From assembly GCA_018401055.1 (NCBI GenBank), contig JAGYLB010000108.1:19972-83971 (forward strand): a DNA stretch of 64,000 bases. Direction: 5' to 3'. Numbering within the stretch: position 1 is the first letter of the stretch; every line of letters starts with the position of its first letter. The position numbers were made by a program, and so were the translations under genes. This stretch comes from Roseicyclus sp. (GTDB lineage Bacteria > Pseudomonadota > Alphaproteobacteria > Rhodobacterales > Rhodobacteraceae). Shown one piece after another: positions 19,298-28,609 of the stretch. Under the pieces are notes generated by a model. It had not been told where the DNA came from. It saw only the letters and a list, made by a program, of their open reading frames with translations, and made no database searches.

Positions 19298-21021
19298 GTG
19301 CCCGCCGACCTCTCCATGACCAACCGCCGCGCCCGCGCCCGGGGCGACATCGTCCTGGGCGAGGATTGGGACCGTCCGCACAGCTCGGTCGAGACCGAGC
19401 TGAAGGCTGCCCGCGCCCGGCGCGGCCTGATCTCGCTCAACCGCTCGCCGCTGGCGCGCAAGATCATCATGTTCAACCTGCTGGCCATGGTCGTGCTGGT
19501 GGCGGGCGTGATGTATCTCAACCCGTTCCGCGACAGCCTCGTGGTGCAGCGCGAACGCGCACTGGCCGTCGAGGCGCAGCTGATCGCCGAGGTGCTGGAG
19601 GCGGCGCTGCCGACCGCAGCGCCCGCAGACCTCACCGGGAATGACGGGCGCGACGTGGCCGAAATTCTAAGCCGTCTGAGCCTGTCGGACGGGGTCGATA
19701 TCTTCATCTACGCCCTGCCCGGTACACTGGTGACCTCGACGGACGAAATCGCCCGGAGTCCGGCGCGACCCGTGCGCGGGCTGGAAAATCGGCGGCAGGA
19801 CACGTTGTTGATCACGGATTTCCTGAACTCCGTCTGGTCGGGCCTGTCGGGTCTTCTGACGGGCGGACAGCAAAGCGTGCCCGCGCGCACCGGCCGGGAC
19901 CTTGCACAATCGCTCGTCGGACCGGCCAGCGCCGGGGTCACCGTTCTGAGCCGCGCACCGATGCCTCGGGCACGCTTTATGCCGCCGCCACGCCGGTGTT
20001 CGGGGCGGAAGGTCAGATCGGCATCGTGGTGGTCACGACCGCGGCAGGCGAGATTGACCAGTTGGTGCGGGTCGAGCGCGAGCAATTGTTGCAGATGTTC
20101 GTCGTGGCTCTGCTGGTGTCGATCGGGCTCAGCCTCGTGCTGGCCTCGACCATCGCGCATCCTCTGGCCGATCTGGCGGCCGCGGCCGAACTGGGCCGGG
20201 ACAAGAACGCCCGCAAGATGAGCCCGACGCGTGTGCGCATCCCCGACCTGACCGGCCGCCCCGATGAGATCGGGCGGCTGTCGGGCGCGCTGCGCGGCAT
20301 GGTCGGCGCGCTCTATGACCGGATCGACGCCAACGAACAATTCGCCGCCGACGTGAGCCACGAGATCAAGAACCCGCTGGCCAGCCTGCGCTCGGCCGTG
20401 GGAACGATGCGCGTCGCCCGCACCGAGGATCAGCGCAACCGCCTGCTCGAAGTCATCGAACATGACGTGCAGCGGCTAGACCGTCTGGTGTCCGACATCT
20501 CGAACGCGTCCCGGCTCGACAGTGAACTGGTCAAGGAGGAGGAGGAGGATTTCGACCTCGTCCGAACGCTGCAGAACCTGTCGCACTACCACGGCGAAGA
20601 AGCGTCGCGCAAAGGTGTCGATTTCGTCACCGACCTGCCGCCGGAACCGATCCTCATCTCGGGGCTGGAGGGGCGTCTGGCGCAGGTCTTCGTCAACCTG
20701 CTGTCCAACGCGATATCCTTTTGTGATGAGGGTGACGCCGTGCGCCTCTGGGCGCGGCGGCGCGAGAACCGGGTGTTGATCGTGGTCGAAGACACCGGCC
20801 CCGGCATTCCCGAAGAGGCGCTGACCAAGGTCTTCAACCGCTTCTATTCCGAACGTCCGGTGCAGCAGTTCGGCAACCATTCGGGCCTTGGCCTCGCGAT
20901 CTCCAAGCAGATCGTCGAGGCGCATGGCGGCGTGATCTGGGCCGAGAACATCCGCCCGACCGCCGCCGATGCCACCTCGACGCCATTGGGCGCGCGGTTC
21001 GTCGTCGGCCTGCCGATCTGA
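19298..21021 (+). CDS. chvG: sensor histidine kinase ChvG (frameshifted)
   Basis: ChvG is the membrane kinase partner of ChvI. It has a cytoplasmic N-terminus, a membrane helix (KIIMFNLLAMVVLVAGVMYL), a periplasmic sensor domain, a second helix (FVVALLVSIGLSLVLASTIA) and HAMP linker. The H-box is FAADVSHEIKNPLASLRSAV, followed by QVFVNLLSNAISF (N), DTGPGIPEEAL (G1) and HSGLGLAISKQIVEAHGG (G2). A base is missing near 19957 inside the sensor domain: the downstream frame reads TDASGTLYAAATPVFGAE. The GTG at 19298 is 12 bases after chvI; an ATG at 19316 is possible. Confidence 0.92.
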
Positions 21022-21029
21022 CGCCTGTG

Positions 21030-21512
21030 ATGACCGCCGCCACCCCTGAGCCCGAGCCGATCACCCGTTGGGCGGCCGGAACCAAGGGGCGTGCGATCTG
21101 GGTCAACGGCACCGGCGTGGCGGTTGGAGATCAGGGCATCTTGATCCTTGGCGCGCCTGGATCGGGCAAATCGGGCCTCGCTCTGACGTTGCTGACGATG
21201 GAGGCAGAGCTGATCGCCGATGATGGGCTCTGGCTGGATCACGTCGACGGCCCGCCCCGGATATCACGCCCAGCACAATCCCCCGACCTTATCGAGGCGC
21301 GCGGCATCGGACTGATCCGAGCGGGCGCGACACGCCCTTCGGCGCCTTTGGCTTTCGTCGTCGACATGGACCGGACCGAGCCCGAGCGGCTGCCGCCGCG
21401 ACGCTTGGTCGCGATCGGGAACGCGCTGTGCCCGTTGATCCTGGGCGCGGGACACAACACCCTTGGGCCAGCCCTTTTCCTAATGGCGCGGCATGGTCGC
21501 GCCGAGGTCTGA
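21030..21512 (+). CDS. hprK: HPr kinase/phosphorylase, short alphaproteobacterial form
   Basis: HprK phosphorylates HPr on a serine to modulate the phosphotransferase system. Only the catalytic C-terminal domain is present (about 160 residues, against about 310 in Firmicutes), as usual in alphaproteobacteria. The P-loop is LGAPGSGKSGLALTL and the adjoining ELIADDGLWLD contains the catalytic Asp; ARGIGLI is the phosphorylase-type signature. Start codons GTG 21027 and ATG 21030 are adjacent; I take the ATG. It lies between chvG and rapZ, linking the two-component system to the PTS proteins encoded next. Confidence 0.88.
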   Translation: MTAATPEPEPITRWAAGTKGRAIWVNGTGVAVGDQGILILGAPGSGKSGLALTLLTMEAELIADDGLWLDHVDGPPRISRPAQSPDLIEARGIGLIRAGATRPSAPLAFVVDMDRTEPERLPPRRLVAIGNALCPLILGAGHNTLGPALFLMARHGRAEV

Positions 21513-21527
21513 CCGCCCCGGAGGCCC

Positions 21528-22463
21528 ATGCCCACCGAAACCAGCCCAGATCCGGGCGCGCCTGCCCGTGTGATCTTTGTCACCGGCCCCTCGGGTGCGG
21601 GGCGGTCTACGGCCATCCACGCGCTGGAGGATTTGGGGTTCGAGGCGATCGACAACATGCCGCTCGGCCTGTTGCCGCGCCTGCTGGAAGGGATGCCGCC
21701 CGACCGGCCGATGGCACTGGGGATTGATGCGCGCAATAGGGATTTTTCCGCCGCGGGGCTGGTCGCGGCCCATGACAGATTGGCGGCATCCCCGTGCTAT
21801 GCGCCCGATCTACTCTATCTGGATTGTGCCGCCGACGTCCTGCAACGGCGCTATTCCGAGACCCGGCGGCGTCATCCGCTGGCGCCCGAGGCCGATCCGG
21901 TGCAGGGCATCACACAGGAATTGTCGCTGCTCGGCCCGGTTCGCGCCCATGCCAGCGTGCTGATCGACACCTCGGCCCTGACGCCGCACGACCTGAAGGC
22001 CGAGATGACGCGCCTCTTCGCCCCGACGGGCGCCGGACGGCTGGCTGTAACCGTAACCTCCTTTTCCTACCGGCGGGGCCTGCCTACGGGCGCGGATCTG
22101 GTGTTTGACTGTCGCTTCCTGCGCAATCCGCACTGGGACAGCACGCTGCGGCAAGAAGATGGGCGCGCGCAGACGGTGCAGGACTATATCGCCTCCGACC
22201 CGCGATTTCCGGCCTTCCGGGATCAGGTGATCGCGATGGCCGACCTGCTTTTGCCTGCCTTCGAGGCCGAGGGCAAAAGCCATCTCACGATCGCCTTCGG
22301 ATGTACCGGCGGGCAACACCGGTCGGTCGCGATGACCGAAATCCTGTCTGCGCACCTTGCGGAAGCGGGCCTGGCTGTGTCTAAAAGGCACAGGGAAGTG
22401 GAACAGCGACGCGCAGCCGGGACGAGCGCGGAGCCCGTAGGTCCAGAGGCGACAGGAACGTGA
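21528..22463 (+). CDS. rapZ: RNase adapter protein RapZ (P-loop nucleotide-binding protein)
   Basis: RapZ-family proteins bind nucleotides and, in enterobacteria, guide RNase E to a small RNA that controls glucosamine-6-phosphate synthase; the alphaproteobacterial role is less defined. The 311 residues carry a Walker A-like VTGPSGAGRSTAIHAL and the C-terminal signature TIAFGCTGGQHRSVAMTEIL. SFSYRRGLPTGADLVFDCRF, in the middle, is also diagnostic. It begins 15 bases after hprK and overlaps the next gene by 4 bases (GTGA type). Intact. Confidence 0.92.
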   Translation: MPTETSPDPGAPARVIFVTGPSGAGRSTAIHALEDLGFEAIDNMPLGLLPRLLEGMPPDRPMALGIDARNRDFSAAGLVAAHDRLAASPCYAPDLLYLDCAADVLQRRYSETRRRHPLAPEADPVQGITQELSLLGPVRAHASVLIDTSALTPHDLKAEMTRLFAPTGAGRLAVTVTSFSYRRGLPTGADLVFDCRFLRNPHWDSTLRQEDGRAQTVQDYIASDPRFPAFRDQVIAMADLLLPAFEAEGKSHLTIAFGCTGGQHRSVAMTEILSAHLAEAGLAVSKRHREVEQRRAAGTSAEPVGPEATGT

Positions 22464-22849
22464 TCGGCATCGTGATCGTTGCCCATGGCGGGCTAGCCCC
22501 CGAGTTGAAGCGGGCGGCGGAGCATGTTGTCGGACCGCAACCCGCGATGATCGCCATTTCCGTCGGCCCCGAGGATGACCGCGCCGCCCGCACCCGCGAA
22601 ATCTGCGATGCCGCCGATGCGGTTGATGACGGATCGGGCGTCGTGGTGGTGACCGACATGTTCGGCGGCTCGCCTTCGAACCTGTCGCTGACCGCTTGCC
22701 GCCCGCGCAACCGCAAGATCCTGACCGGCGTGAACCTGCCCATGCTGATCAAACTGGCCAAGTCACGCGATCTGGACGTCGAAGAGGCCGTGGCCCGCGC
22801 CGCCGAGGCGGGGCGGCGCTACATCAACAGTTTTGACGGAGGCCCGTGA
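22460..22849 (+). CDS. PTS EIIA component, mannose family
   Basis: This 129-residue protein is a mannose-family EIIA, which accepts phosphate from HPr on a histidine near the N-terminus (His in IVIVAHGGLAPELKRAAE). GSGVVVVTDMFGGSPSNLSL is the typical strand-loop of the fold. No EIIB, EIIC or EIID genes are nearby, so it likely works as a regulatory phosphate sink rather than as part of a sugar transporter. The GTG start overlaps the rapZ stop. HPr is encoded next. Confidence 0.88.
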   Translation: MIGIVIVAHGGLAPELKRAAEHVVGPQPAMIAISVGPEDDRAARTREICDAADAVDDGSGVVVVTDMFGGSPSNLSLTACRPRNRKILTGVNLPMLIKLAKSRDLDVEEAVARAAEAGRRYINSFDGGP

Positions 22850-22853
22850 ACCC

Positions 22854-23135
22854 ATGTCCGACCGGTCCGAGATCCGCCATCTGGACATCGTCAATATCAA
22901 GGGTCTGCATGCCCGCGCCTCGGCCCGTTTCGTCGAGGTGGTGGAGGCACATGACGCAACGGCAACCGTCCGCCGGGATGGGCTGAGCGCCGCTGGCGAC
23001 TCGATCATGGGGCTTTTGATGTTGGCAGCTTCCATGGGAACCTCTATTGAAGTCGAAACCTCCGGCCCGGAGGCGACGATGCTAGCCGATGCGCTTGCGG
23101 CCCTTGTGGCCGAGCGTTTCGGCGAAGGCAGCTGA
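22854..23135 (+). CDS. ptsH: phosphocarrier protein HPr
   Basis: HPr shuttles phosphate from enzyme I to EIIA proteins. The 93 residues contain the phosphorylated histidine in IKGLHARASARFVEVV (His19 here) and a serine region GDSIMGLLMLAASMGTSIEV that HprK modifies. The ATG at 22854 is chosen because MSDRSEIRHLDIVN gives the usual HPr length. Enzyme I is not encoded in the window. The hprK-rapZ-EIIA-HPr run is a conserved alphaproteobacterial regulatory PTS cluster. Confidence 0.92.
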   Translation: MSDRSEIRHLDIVNIKGLHARASARFVEVVEAHDATATVRRDGLSAAGDSIMGLLMLAASMGTSIEVETSGPEATMLADALAALVAERFGEGS

Positions 23136-23178
23136 CCCGGGGCAAGCGACGGCAACCGACCGGATGGGACGAGGGCGC

Positions 23179-24078
23179 GTGACCGATACGAGTTCCCGCA
23201 ATATCTCTGCGCCGCGACCGGCGCTGCGACCGGGGCCCGATCGGGTCTATGACCGGCGTAGTTTGACCTATGCCAACAGTTTCGACAGTTTCTGGACCCG
23301 TCAGGCGATAAAGGCGATCGAATGGGCCACCGGCAAGCTGACCATCATCCGCCGCGTCCGCCAGTTCGAGAAACTGGGCGAGGTGACGGGGCAGGCGTTC
23401 TGGCCGGCCACGATGAAGGTCATGGGGATCGACCTTCAGACCCCGCAGCACCAGCTTGAGCGCATTCCGACCGAGGGGCCGGTGGTCTTCGTGGCGAACC
23501 ATCCGCACGGGCTTGTCGACGGGATGATCCTGGCCGATCTGATCGGGCGCAGGCGACCTGATTACCGGATCCTTACCCGGGCGCTGTTGACCGGGCTTGA
23601 TGAAAGCGCGTCGGGCTACATGATCCCTGTGCCCTTCCCGCATGAACCCGAAGCGCAGGAAAAGATGCTGCAGATGCGGGCCAACGCAATGGCGCATCTG
23701 GACCAGAAGGGGTTGATCGCGCTGTTCCCATCGGGCGCCGTGGCTGTCGCCGACACGATGTTCGGCCCGGCCATCGAGGGGGAGTGGAACGTTTTTACCG
23801 CCAAGATGATCCGCAAATCGGGGGCGACCATCGTGCCGTGTTTCTTCACCGGGTCGAATTCGCGCTGGTATCAGATGGCCAACCGCATCTCGCCGATCTT
23901 GCGGCAGGGCCTGTTGATCCACGAGGTGGTGCACAGTTTCGACAAGCCGCAAGCGCCCATCATCGGCAACCCGATCACGCCCGACCAGTGGCAAGACCGG
24001 ATCGAGCGGCCGCGTGATTTCATGGCATGGCTGCGGGCGCACGCCCTGTCGCTGAAAGACGACCCCGATCAGCTGTAA
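23179..24078 (+). CDS. lysophospholipid acyltransferase family protein
   Basis: This 299-residue protein resembles 1-acyl-glycerol-3-phosphate acyltransferases, which add fatty acyl chains to lysophosphatidate or glycerol phosphate at the inner membrane. VVFVANHPHGLVDGMILADL resembles the His-Asp acyltransferase box, and LIALFPSGAVAVADTMFG matches the second (FPSG-like) box. ATIVPCFFTGSNSRWYQMA follows. The GTG at 23179 (VTDTSSRN) is preferred; an ATG at 23164 would add five residues. It is downstream of ptsH by 43 bases. Specific substrate is not known. Confidence 0.78.
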   Translation: MTDTSSRNISAPRPALRPGPDRVYDRRSLTYANSFDSFWTRQAIKAIEWATGKLTIIRRVRQFEKLGEVTGQAFWPATMKVMGIDLQTPQHQLERIPTEGPVVFVANHPHGLVDGMILADLIGRRRPDYRILTRALLTGLDESASGYMIPVPFPHEPEAQEKMLQMRANAMAHLDQKGLIALFPSGAVAVADTMFGPAIEGEWNVFTAKMIRKSGATIVPCFFTGSNSRWYQMANRISPILRQGLLIHEVVHSFDKPQAPIIGNPITPDQWQDRIERPRDFMAWLRAHALSLKDDPDQL

Positions 24079-24099
24079 CCTCAGGGGTGACAGCGCGCC

Positions 24100-24978
24100 T
24101 CAGCGCGTCGGCACCGGATCACCCTCGCCCCGGTAATCATAGAAGCCGCGCTGGGTCTTGCGCCCCAGCCACCCGGCCTCGACATATTTCGTCAGCAGCG
24201 GACAGGGGCGGTATTTGGTGTCGGCCAGCCCGTCATGCAGCACATTCATGATCGCAAGGCAGGTGTCGAGCCCGATGAAATCGGCCAATTCCAGCGGCCC
24301 CATGGGGTGATTGGTGCCCAGCTTCATCGCCATGTCGATGGAGGTGACGTTTCCGACCCCTTCGTAAAGCGTATAGACCGCCTCGTTGATCATCGGCATC
24401 AAGATGCGGTTCACGATGAAGGCGGGAAAATCCTCGGCAGTGGCCGCCGTCTTGCCCAGCCGGTCGACGACGGATTTGCAGGCCTTGAACGTCTCTTCAT
24501 CCGTGGCAATGCCGCGGATCAGTTCCACCAGTTGCATCACCGGCACGGGGTTCATGAAGTGGAAGCCCATGAATTTCTCGGGCCGGTCGGTGCGCGAGGC
24601 CAGCCGCGTGATCGAGATCGACGACGTGTTGGAGGTCAGGATCGTGGTCGGTTTGATATGCGGCAGCAAGTCCTCGAAAATCGCCTGCTTGACCGTCTCG
24701 CGCTCGGTCGCGGCCTCGATGATCAGATCGCTCTGGCCTACCTCGGCCAAGGTCGTGGTGGTGCGGATGCGGGCCATGGCGGCCGCCATCTCGGTCTCGG
24801 TTACCTTGCCACGGCTGACCTGACGGGCGATGTTTCGGTCGATCAGGGCGACGGCATTGGCCAGAGCATCCGCGCTGATATCGGTCATCACCACGTCATA
24901 GCCCGCCAGAGCGCAGACATGAGCGATGCCATTGCCCATCTGGCCCGCACCAACCACGCCGATCGAAGAAATCTCCAT
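24100..24978 (-). CDS. hbd: 3-hydroxybutyryl-CoA dehydrogenase
   Basis: This 292-residue enzyme oxidises 3-hydroxyacyl-CoA to 3-oxoacyl-CoA with NAD(P). The N-terminal Rossmann motif is IGVVGAGQMGNGIAHVCALA; IIEAATERETVK, ILTSNTSSISI and FMGFHFMNPVPVMQLVELI are the family signatures with the catalytic histidine. The helical C-terminal domain contains HPMGPLELADFIGLDTCL and GFYDY at the end. It may act in butyrate or poly-hydroxybutyrate metabolism, consistent with mcd and etfAB nearby. Intact. Confidence 0.92.
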   Translation of the reverse strand: MEISSIGVVGAGQMGNGIAHVCALAGYDVVMTDISADALANAVALIDRNIARQVSRGKVTETEMAAAMARIRTTTTLAEVGQSDLIIEAATERETVKQAIFEDLLPHIKPTTILTSNTSSISITRLASRTDRPEKFMGFHFMNPVPVMQLVELIRGIATDEETFKACKSVVDRLGKTAATAEDFPAFIVNRILMPMINEAVYTLYEGVGNVTSIDMAMKLGTNHPMGPLELADFIGLDTCLAIMNVLHDGLADTKYRPCPLLTKYVEAGWLGRKTQRGFYDYRGEGDPVPTR

Positions 24979-25211
24979 ATCCGTCCCTCATGCCCTGCGC
25001 TTTGGGCGCCGCTGACCCTGATCGCCTGTTGCGCGCAGCATAGGCGCGAGCGGCGGGGCGAGACAACCCCTGCCCCGCCGCGGCGCAATGGCAGGCGGAT
25101 CGGTCGAATTTTCCAGAAAGTATATGTGAATTAATAGCTTAGCATTTCGGAAACACCTCTGCCGCAAGGTCGCCCTTGGGTGAGTCTTCTATTCTGCGGG
25201 AGAGAAGGGGA

Positions 25212-26030
25212 ATGAGTTTCGAACACAGGGGGCATTTGCCTCTCGATTACCATCCGGTGGTCTATCCGGGGTCCGTCCTGCGGTTCCGGGGGCCGGGGCA
25301 CGCGCTGGATGCGCCTTATGTGCTGTGCCTTGGCGGGTCGGAGACATTCGGCCGGTTCATCCACGCGCCCTTTACGGCGCAGCTGGATGCGGCCCTGCCC
25401 TGCGACGTGGTCAACATGGGCGTGATGAATGCGGGGCTGGACGTGCTGCTGTACGATGCCGCGATCCAAACGGCCCTGCGCGGCGCGCGGGCCGTGGTCT
25501 TGCAGATCACCGGAGCGCAGAACATGACGAACCGCTTCTATGCCGTGCATCCGCGCCGCAATGACCGGTTCATCAAGGCCACCACGATGTTGCGCACGCT
25601 CTATCGCGACGTGGATTTCACCGAGTTTCATTTCACGCGCCATCTGCTGACACACCTGAGGGGGCTGTCGGTGGATCGGTTCGGCGTGGTCGAGGCGGAA
25701 TTGCGCGAGGCTTGGGTGGCGCGGATGCTGGCTTTTCTCGACCGCGCCCCGGTGCCGGTGCATCTGCTGTGGTTGTCGCGCCGCCATCCCGACATGGGCC
25801 AGCCGGGGGTGCAGCTGGGCCATGACCCGCTGTTTGTCACCGCGGAGATGCTGGCGCAGGTGACTGGCCGGGCGGCGTCTTGCACCATCGCGGTTCCGCC
25901 CGTGCCGCAACATGCACCGGCGACACGGGGCATGTTCTTTGCCGCCCGTGAAGAGGCGGCGGCCCGCGTCGTGCCCGGGCCGGACGGTCACGATCTGGCC
26001 GCGCGGCAGTTGGCGGCCCTGCTGGCATGA
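25212..26030 (+). CDS. DUF6473 family protein
   Basis: This 272-residue protein matches the DUF6473 family, seen in Roseobacter-group genomes and of unknown function. The start MSFEHRGHLPLDYHPVVYPG is characteristic. YVLCLGGSETFGRF, then VVNMGVMNAGLDVLLYDAA and LQITGAQNMTNRFY, resemble in spacing the Ser, Gly and Asn blocks of SGNH hydrolases, so an esterase-like fold is possible but not shown. The ATG at 25212 has AGAAGGGG just before it. It ends at a strong terminator and faces etfA. Intact. Confidence 0.65.
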   Translation: MSFEHRGHLPLDYHPVVYPGSVLRFRGPGHALDAPYVLCLGGSETFGRFIHAPFTAQLDAALPCDVVNMGVMNAGLDVLLYDAAIQTALRGARAVVLQITGAQNMTNRFYAVHPRRNDRFIKATTMLRTLYRDVDFTEFHFTRHLLTHLRGLSVDRFGVVEAELREAWVARMLAFLDRAPVPVHLLWLSRRHPDMGQPGVQLGHDPLFVTAEMLAQVTGRAASCTIAVPPVPQHAPATRGMFFAAREEAAARVVPGPDGHDLAARQLAALLA

Positions 26031-26034
26031 AAAA

Positions 26035-26056
26035 ACCGCCCCTTTGCCGGGGCGGT
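26035..26056. terminator. bidirectional rho-independent terminator
   Basis: ACCGCCCC (26035-26042) and GGGGCGGT (26049-26056) form a perfect 8-base-pair stem with a 6-base loop TTTGCC. It is flanked by a run of A on the left and TTTC on the right, so it can end transcripts from the DUF6473 gene and from etfA. Confidence 0.85.
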
Positions 26057-26077
26057 TTCAAGGCAGGAGCGGGTTGC

Positions 26078-27005
26078 TTAGAGCTTGGAGGTCAGTTCCG
26101 GCACGGCCTCGAACAAGTCGGCGACAAGGCCGTAATCGGCGACCTGAAAGATCGGCGCCTCTTCGTCCTTGTTGATCGCGACGATGACCTTGCTGTCCTT
26201 CATGCCCGCAAGATGCTGGATCGCGCCGGAATGCCGACCGCGACGTAAAGATCGGGCGCCACGACCTTGCCGGTCTGACCCGACCTGCCAGTCGTTCGGC
26301 GCGTAGCCCGAATCGACCGCTGCGCGCGATGCGCCGACCGCCGCGCCCAGCTTGTCGGCCAGCCCTTCGATCAACGCGAATTGCTCTTCGGAGCCGACAC
26401 CGCGCCCGCCCGAGACGACGATGCCCGCGCTGGTCAGTTCCGGCCGGTCCGACGCCGCGACCTTGTCCTCGACCCAGGCCGAGAGGCCGGTGGCGGCGGC
26501 GGTGCCCAAAGCCTCGACCGGGGCGGAATTGCCCTTGGCCGCAGCCTCGAAGCCCGCAGTGCGGATGGTCATGACCTTGGTCGCGTCGGTGGATTTGACG
26601 GTCTGGATCGCGTTACCCGCATAGATCGGCCGGTCGAAGGTTTCGGCGTCGATGACGGCCACCACCTCGGAAATCACCATGACATCGAGGAGCGCCGCCA
26701 CACGTGGCAGCACATTCTTGGCGTCCGAGGTCGCGGGCGCGGCGATGTGGCTGTAGCCCTCCGCCATCGACACGATAAGGTCGGCGACCAGGTTCGGCCA
26801 GCATGTGGCAAAAGCCGTGATCGCCGGCAAAGATCACCTTGGACACGCCCGCCAGCGTCGCGGCCTCGGCGGCGGCGGCGTCGCCGCCCTGCCCCGCGAC
26901 CAGCACATGCACCTCGCCAAGGCTGGAAACTGCCGTCAGCGCTTTGGACACCGCATCGGTCGCCAGCTGGCCACCCGTCACATCCGCAAGAAGAAGAACC
27001 GCCAT
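26078..27005 (-). CDS. etfA: electron transfer flavoprotein alpha subunit (frameshifted)
   Basis: EtfA binds FAD and passes electrons from acyl-CoA dehydrogenases to ETF-ubiquinone oxidoreductase. [20 protein letters not shown] begins the protein. VSGGRGVGSEEQFALIEGLA and the C-terminal IQHLAGMKDSKVIVAINKDE, QVADYGLVADLFEAVPEL are the FAD-binding signature. One shift near 26800 breaks HMLAEPNLVADL. A second pair of compensating indels (an extra G at about 26279-26281 and a missing base at about 26230) replaces the expected GQTGKVVAPDLYVAVGISGA by an unlikely peptide. The start overlaps the etfB stop by one base. Confidence 0.9.
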
Positions 27006-27769
27006 CAGAGAACCCCCGCCTCATCCTTGAGTTTCGCTATCAGTTCGTCGACCGACCCCACCTTGACGCCAGCCTTGCGCGTGCCCGGCTCGACTGTCTT
27101 GACCACGCTCAGGCGCGGCGTGACATCGACGCCGTAATCGGCGGCGGTCTTTTCATCGAGCGGCTTCTTCTTGGCCTTCATGATGTTGGGCAGGCGACGC
27201 ATAGCGCGGCTCGTTCAGGCGCAGGTCCACGGTGACGATCGCGGGCAATTGCACCTTGATCGTCTGCAACCCCCCGTCGACTTCGCGGGTGACGAGCGGC
27301 CGCACTGCCCTCGACCTCCAGCTTCGCTGGCGAAGGTCGCCTGCGACCAGCCCAGCAGGGCGGCCAGCATCTGGCCGGTCGCGTTCATGTCGTTGTCGAT
27401 GGCCTGCTTGCCGCACAGCACAAGGCCGGGGTTTTCCTCGGCCACGACCGCTGCAAGGATCTTGGCCACCGCCAGCGGTTCGATGTCTTGCGTCACATCC
27501 TCGGCCGCAACGACCAGAATGGCGCGGTCGGCCCCCATGGCGAGCGCCGTGCGCAGGGTTTCTTGCGCCTGCTTTACGCCGATGGACACGGCCACGACCT
27601 CATCGGCCTTGCCGGCTTCCTTCAGGCGGATCGCCTCTTCGACGGCGATTTCGTCGAAGGGATTCATCGACATCTTGACGTTGGCGAGATCGACACCGGA
27701 CCCGTCCGCCTTGACGCGGACCTTCACGTTGTAGTCGATCACGCGTTTGACGGGCACAAGAACCTTCAT
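27005..27769 (-). CDS. etfB: electron transfer flavoprotein beta subunit (frameshifted)
   Basis: EtfB binds AMP and forms the ETF heterodimer with Etf[21 protein letters not shown] and [18 protein letters not shown] are typical of the N-terminus. [22 protein letters not shown] is the segment that follows. After SQATFASE at about 27325 the frame changes; the C-terminal part resumes as [20 protein letters not shown] and ends with [12 protein letters not shown] at 27005. The repaired protein has about 253 residues. etfB-etfA form an operon with a one-base stop-start overlap and supply the acceptor for Mcd and fatty-acid oxidation. Confidence 0.9.
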
Positions 27770-27885
27770 CGCGGTCTCTCCTCTCTCGGGCGCGGGGCGC
27801 CTCACGAACCTTTGGGCGAGAATTAGAGCCTTCGGACAGTCAAAGACAGGTCAAAATCGACGCGGGGAAGGCTGGCGACGCCGCG

Positions 27886-28542
27886 TCAGACCAAAATGGC
27901 GCGCGCCCAGACCTCGGCGGCGATGGCGGCGTAGCAGGCGAGCGAGCCCAGAAACACAAAGAGATGCCAGATCGTGTTGTGAAACGGCAGGCGTTCCCAG
28001 AGCAAAAAGGCGATGCCAGAGGAATAGATCAACCCGCCCGCGACCAGCAGCCAGAAGCTCAAGGGGCTGAGGCCCGCGACCAGCGGCCCGCCCCAGACCG
28101 CCCCGGCCCATCCAAGTCCGAGGTAGAGCGGAATGGCAAGCCAGCCAAAGCGGCTGGTGAACAAGATGAGCGCCGCGCCGATGGCGGCCACGGTCCAGAT
28201 GCCCGCGAGAAAACCGGCCTGACCGGCGGCAAGGGCGGCAAAGGGCGTGTAGGTGCCCGCGATCTTGAGATAGATGGCCGATTGATCCATCCGGCGCAGC
28301 CGGTCGACCCATGCAGGGCGCTGGATGAGGTTGTAGGCGGCCGATGCGCTCCACATCGCAAGACCAGTGACGAAATAGACCGATACAGCGGTGACAACGC
28401 CCGCCTCCCCGATCCAGAGCGCGGCCATGATGATCAAAAGCGGGCCGCCGACCAAGGCCGCGCCGATCCCCGAGGCATGCACGATGGCATCCGAGATGTA
28501 TTCCGCGCGGGTATAGGGCCTGCTTCCGGCGATATGGCTCAT
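27886..28542 (-). CDS. hemolysin III / PAQR family membrane protein
   Basis: This 218-residue protein belongs to the hemolysin III (YqfA, PAQR) family of seven-helix membrane proteins; the name hemolysin is historical and the function is unclear. The family motifs are AEYISDAIVHASGIGAALVG near the N-terminus, MWSASAAYNLIQRPAWVDRL, RMDQSAIYLKIAGTYTPFAA and FHNTIWHLFVFLGSLACYAA, with conserved metal-binding histidines in the first and last. No link to the neighbours is visible. Intact. Confidence 0.88.
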   Translation of the reverse strand: MSHIAGSRPYTRAEYISDAIVHASGIGAALVGGPLLIIMAALWIGEAGVVTAVSVYFVTGLAMWSASAAYNLIQRPAWVDRLRRMDQSAIYLKIAGTYTPFAALAAGQAGFLAGIWTVAAIGAALILFTSRFGWLAIPLYLGLGWAGAVWGGPLVAGLSPLSFWLLVAGGLIYSSGIAFLLWERLPFHNTIWHLFVFLGSLACYAAIAAEVWARAILV

Positions 28543-28609
28543 GCGGCAAGGCTAGTCCCGATCGGGCCGCCGTCAAAGCGTGACGCGACGTGACGACCGC
28601 CACCATCTG

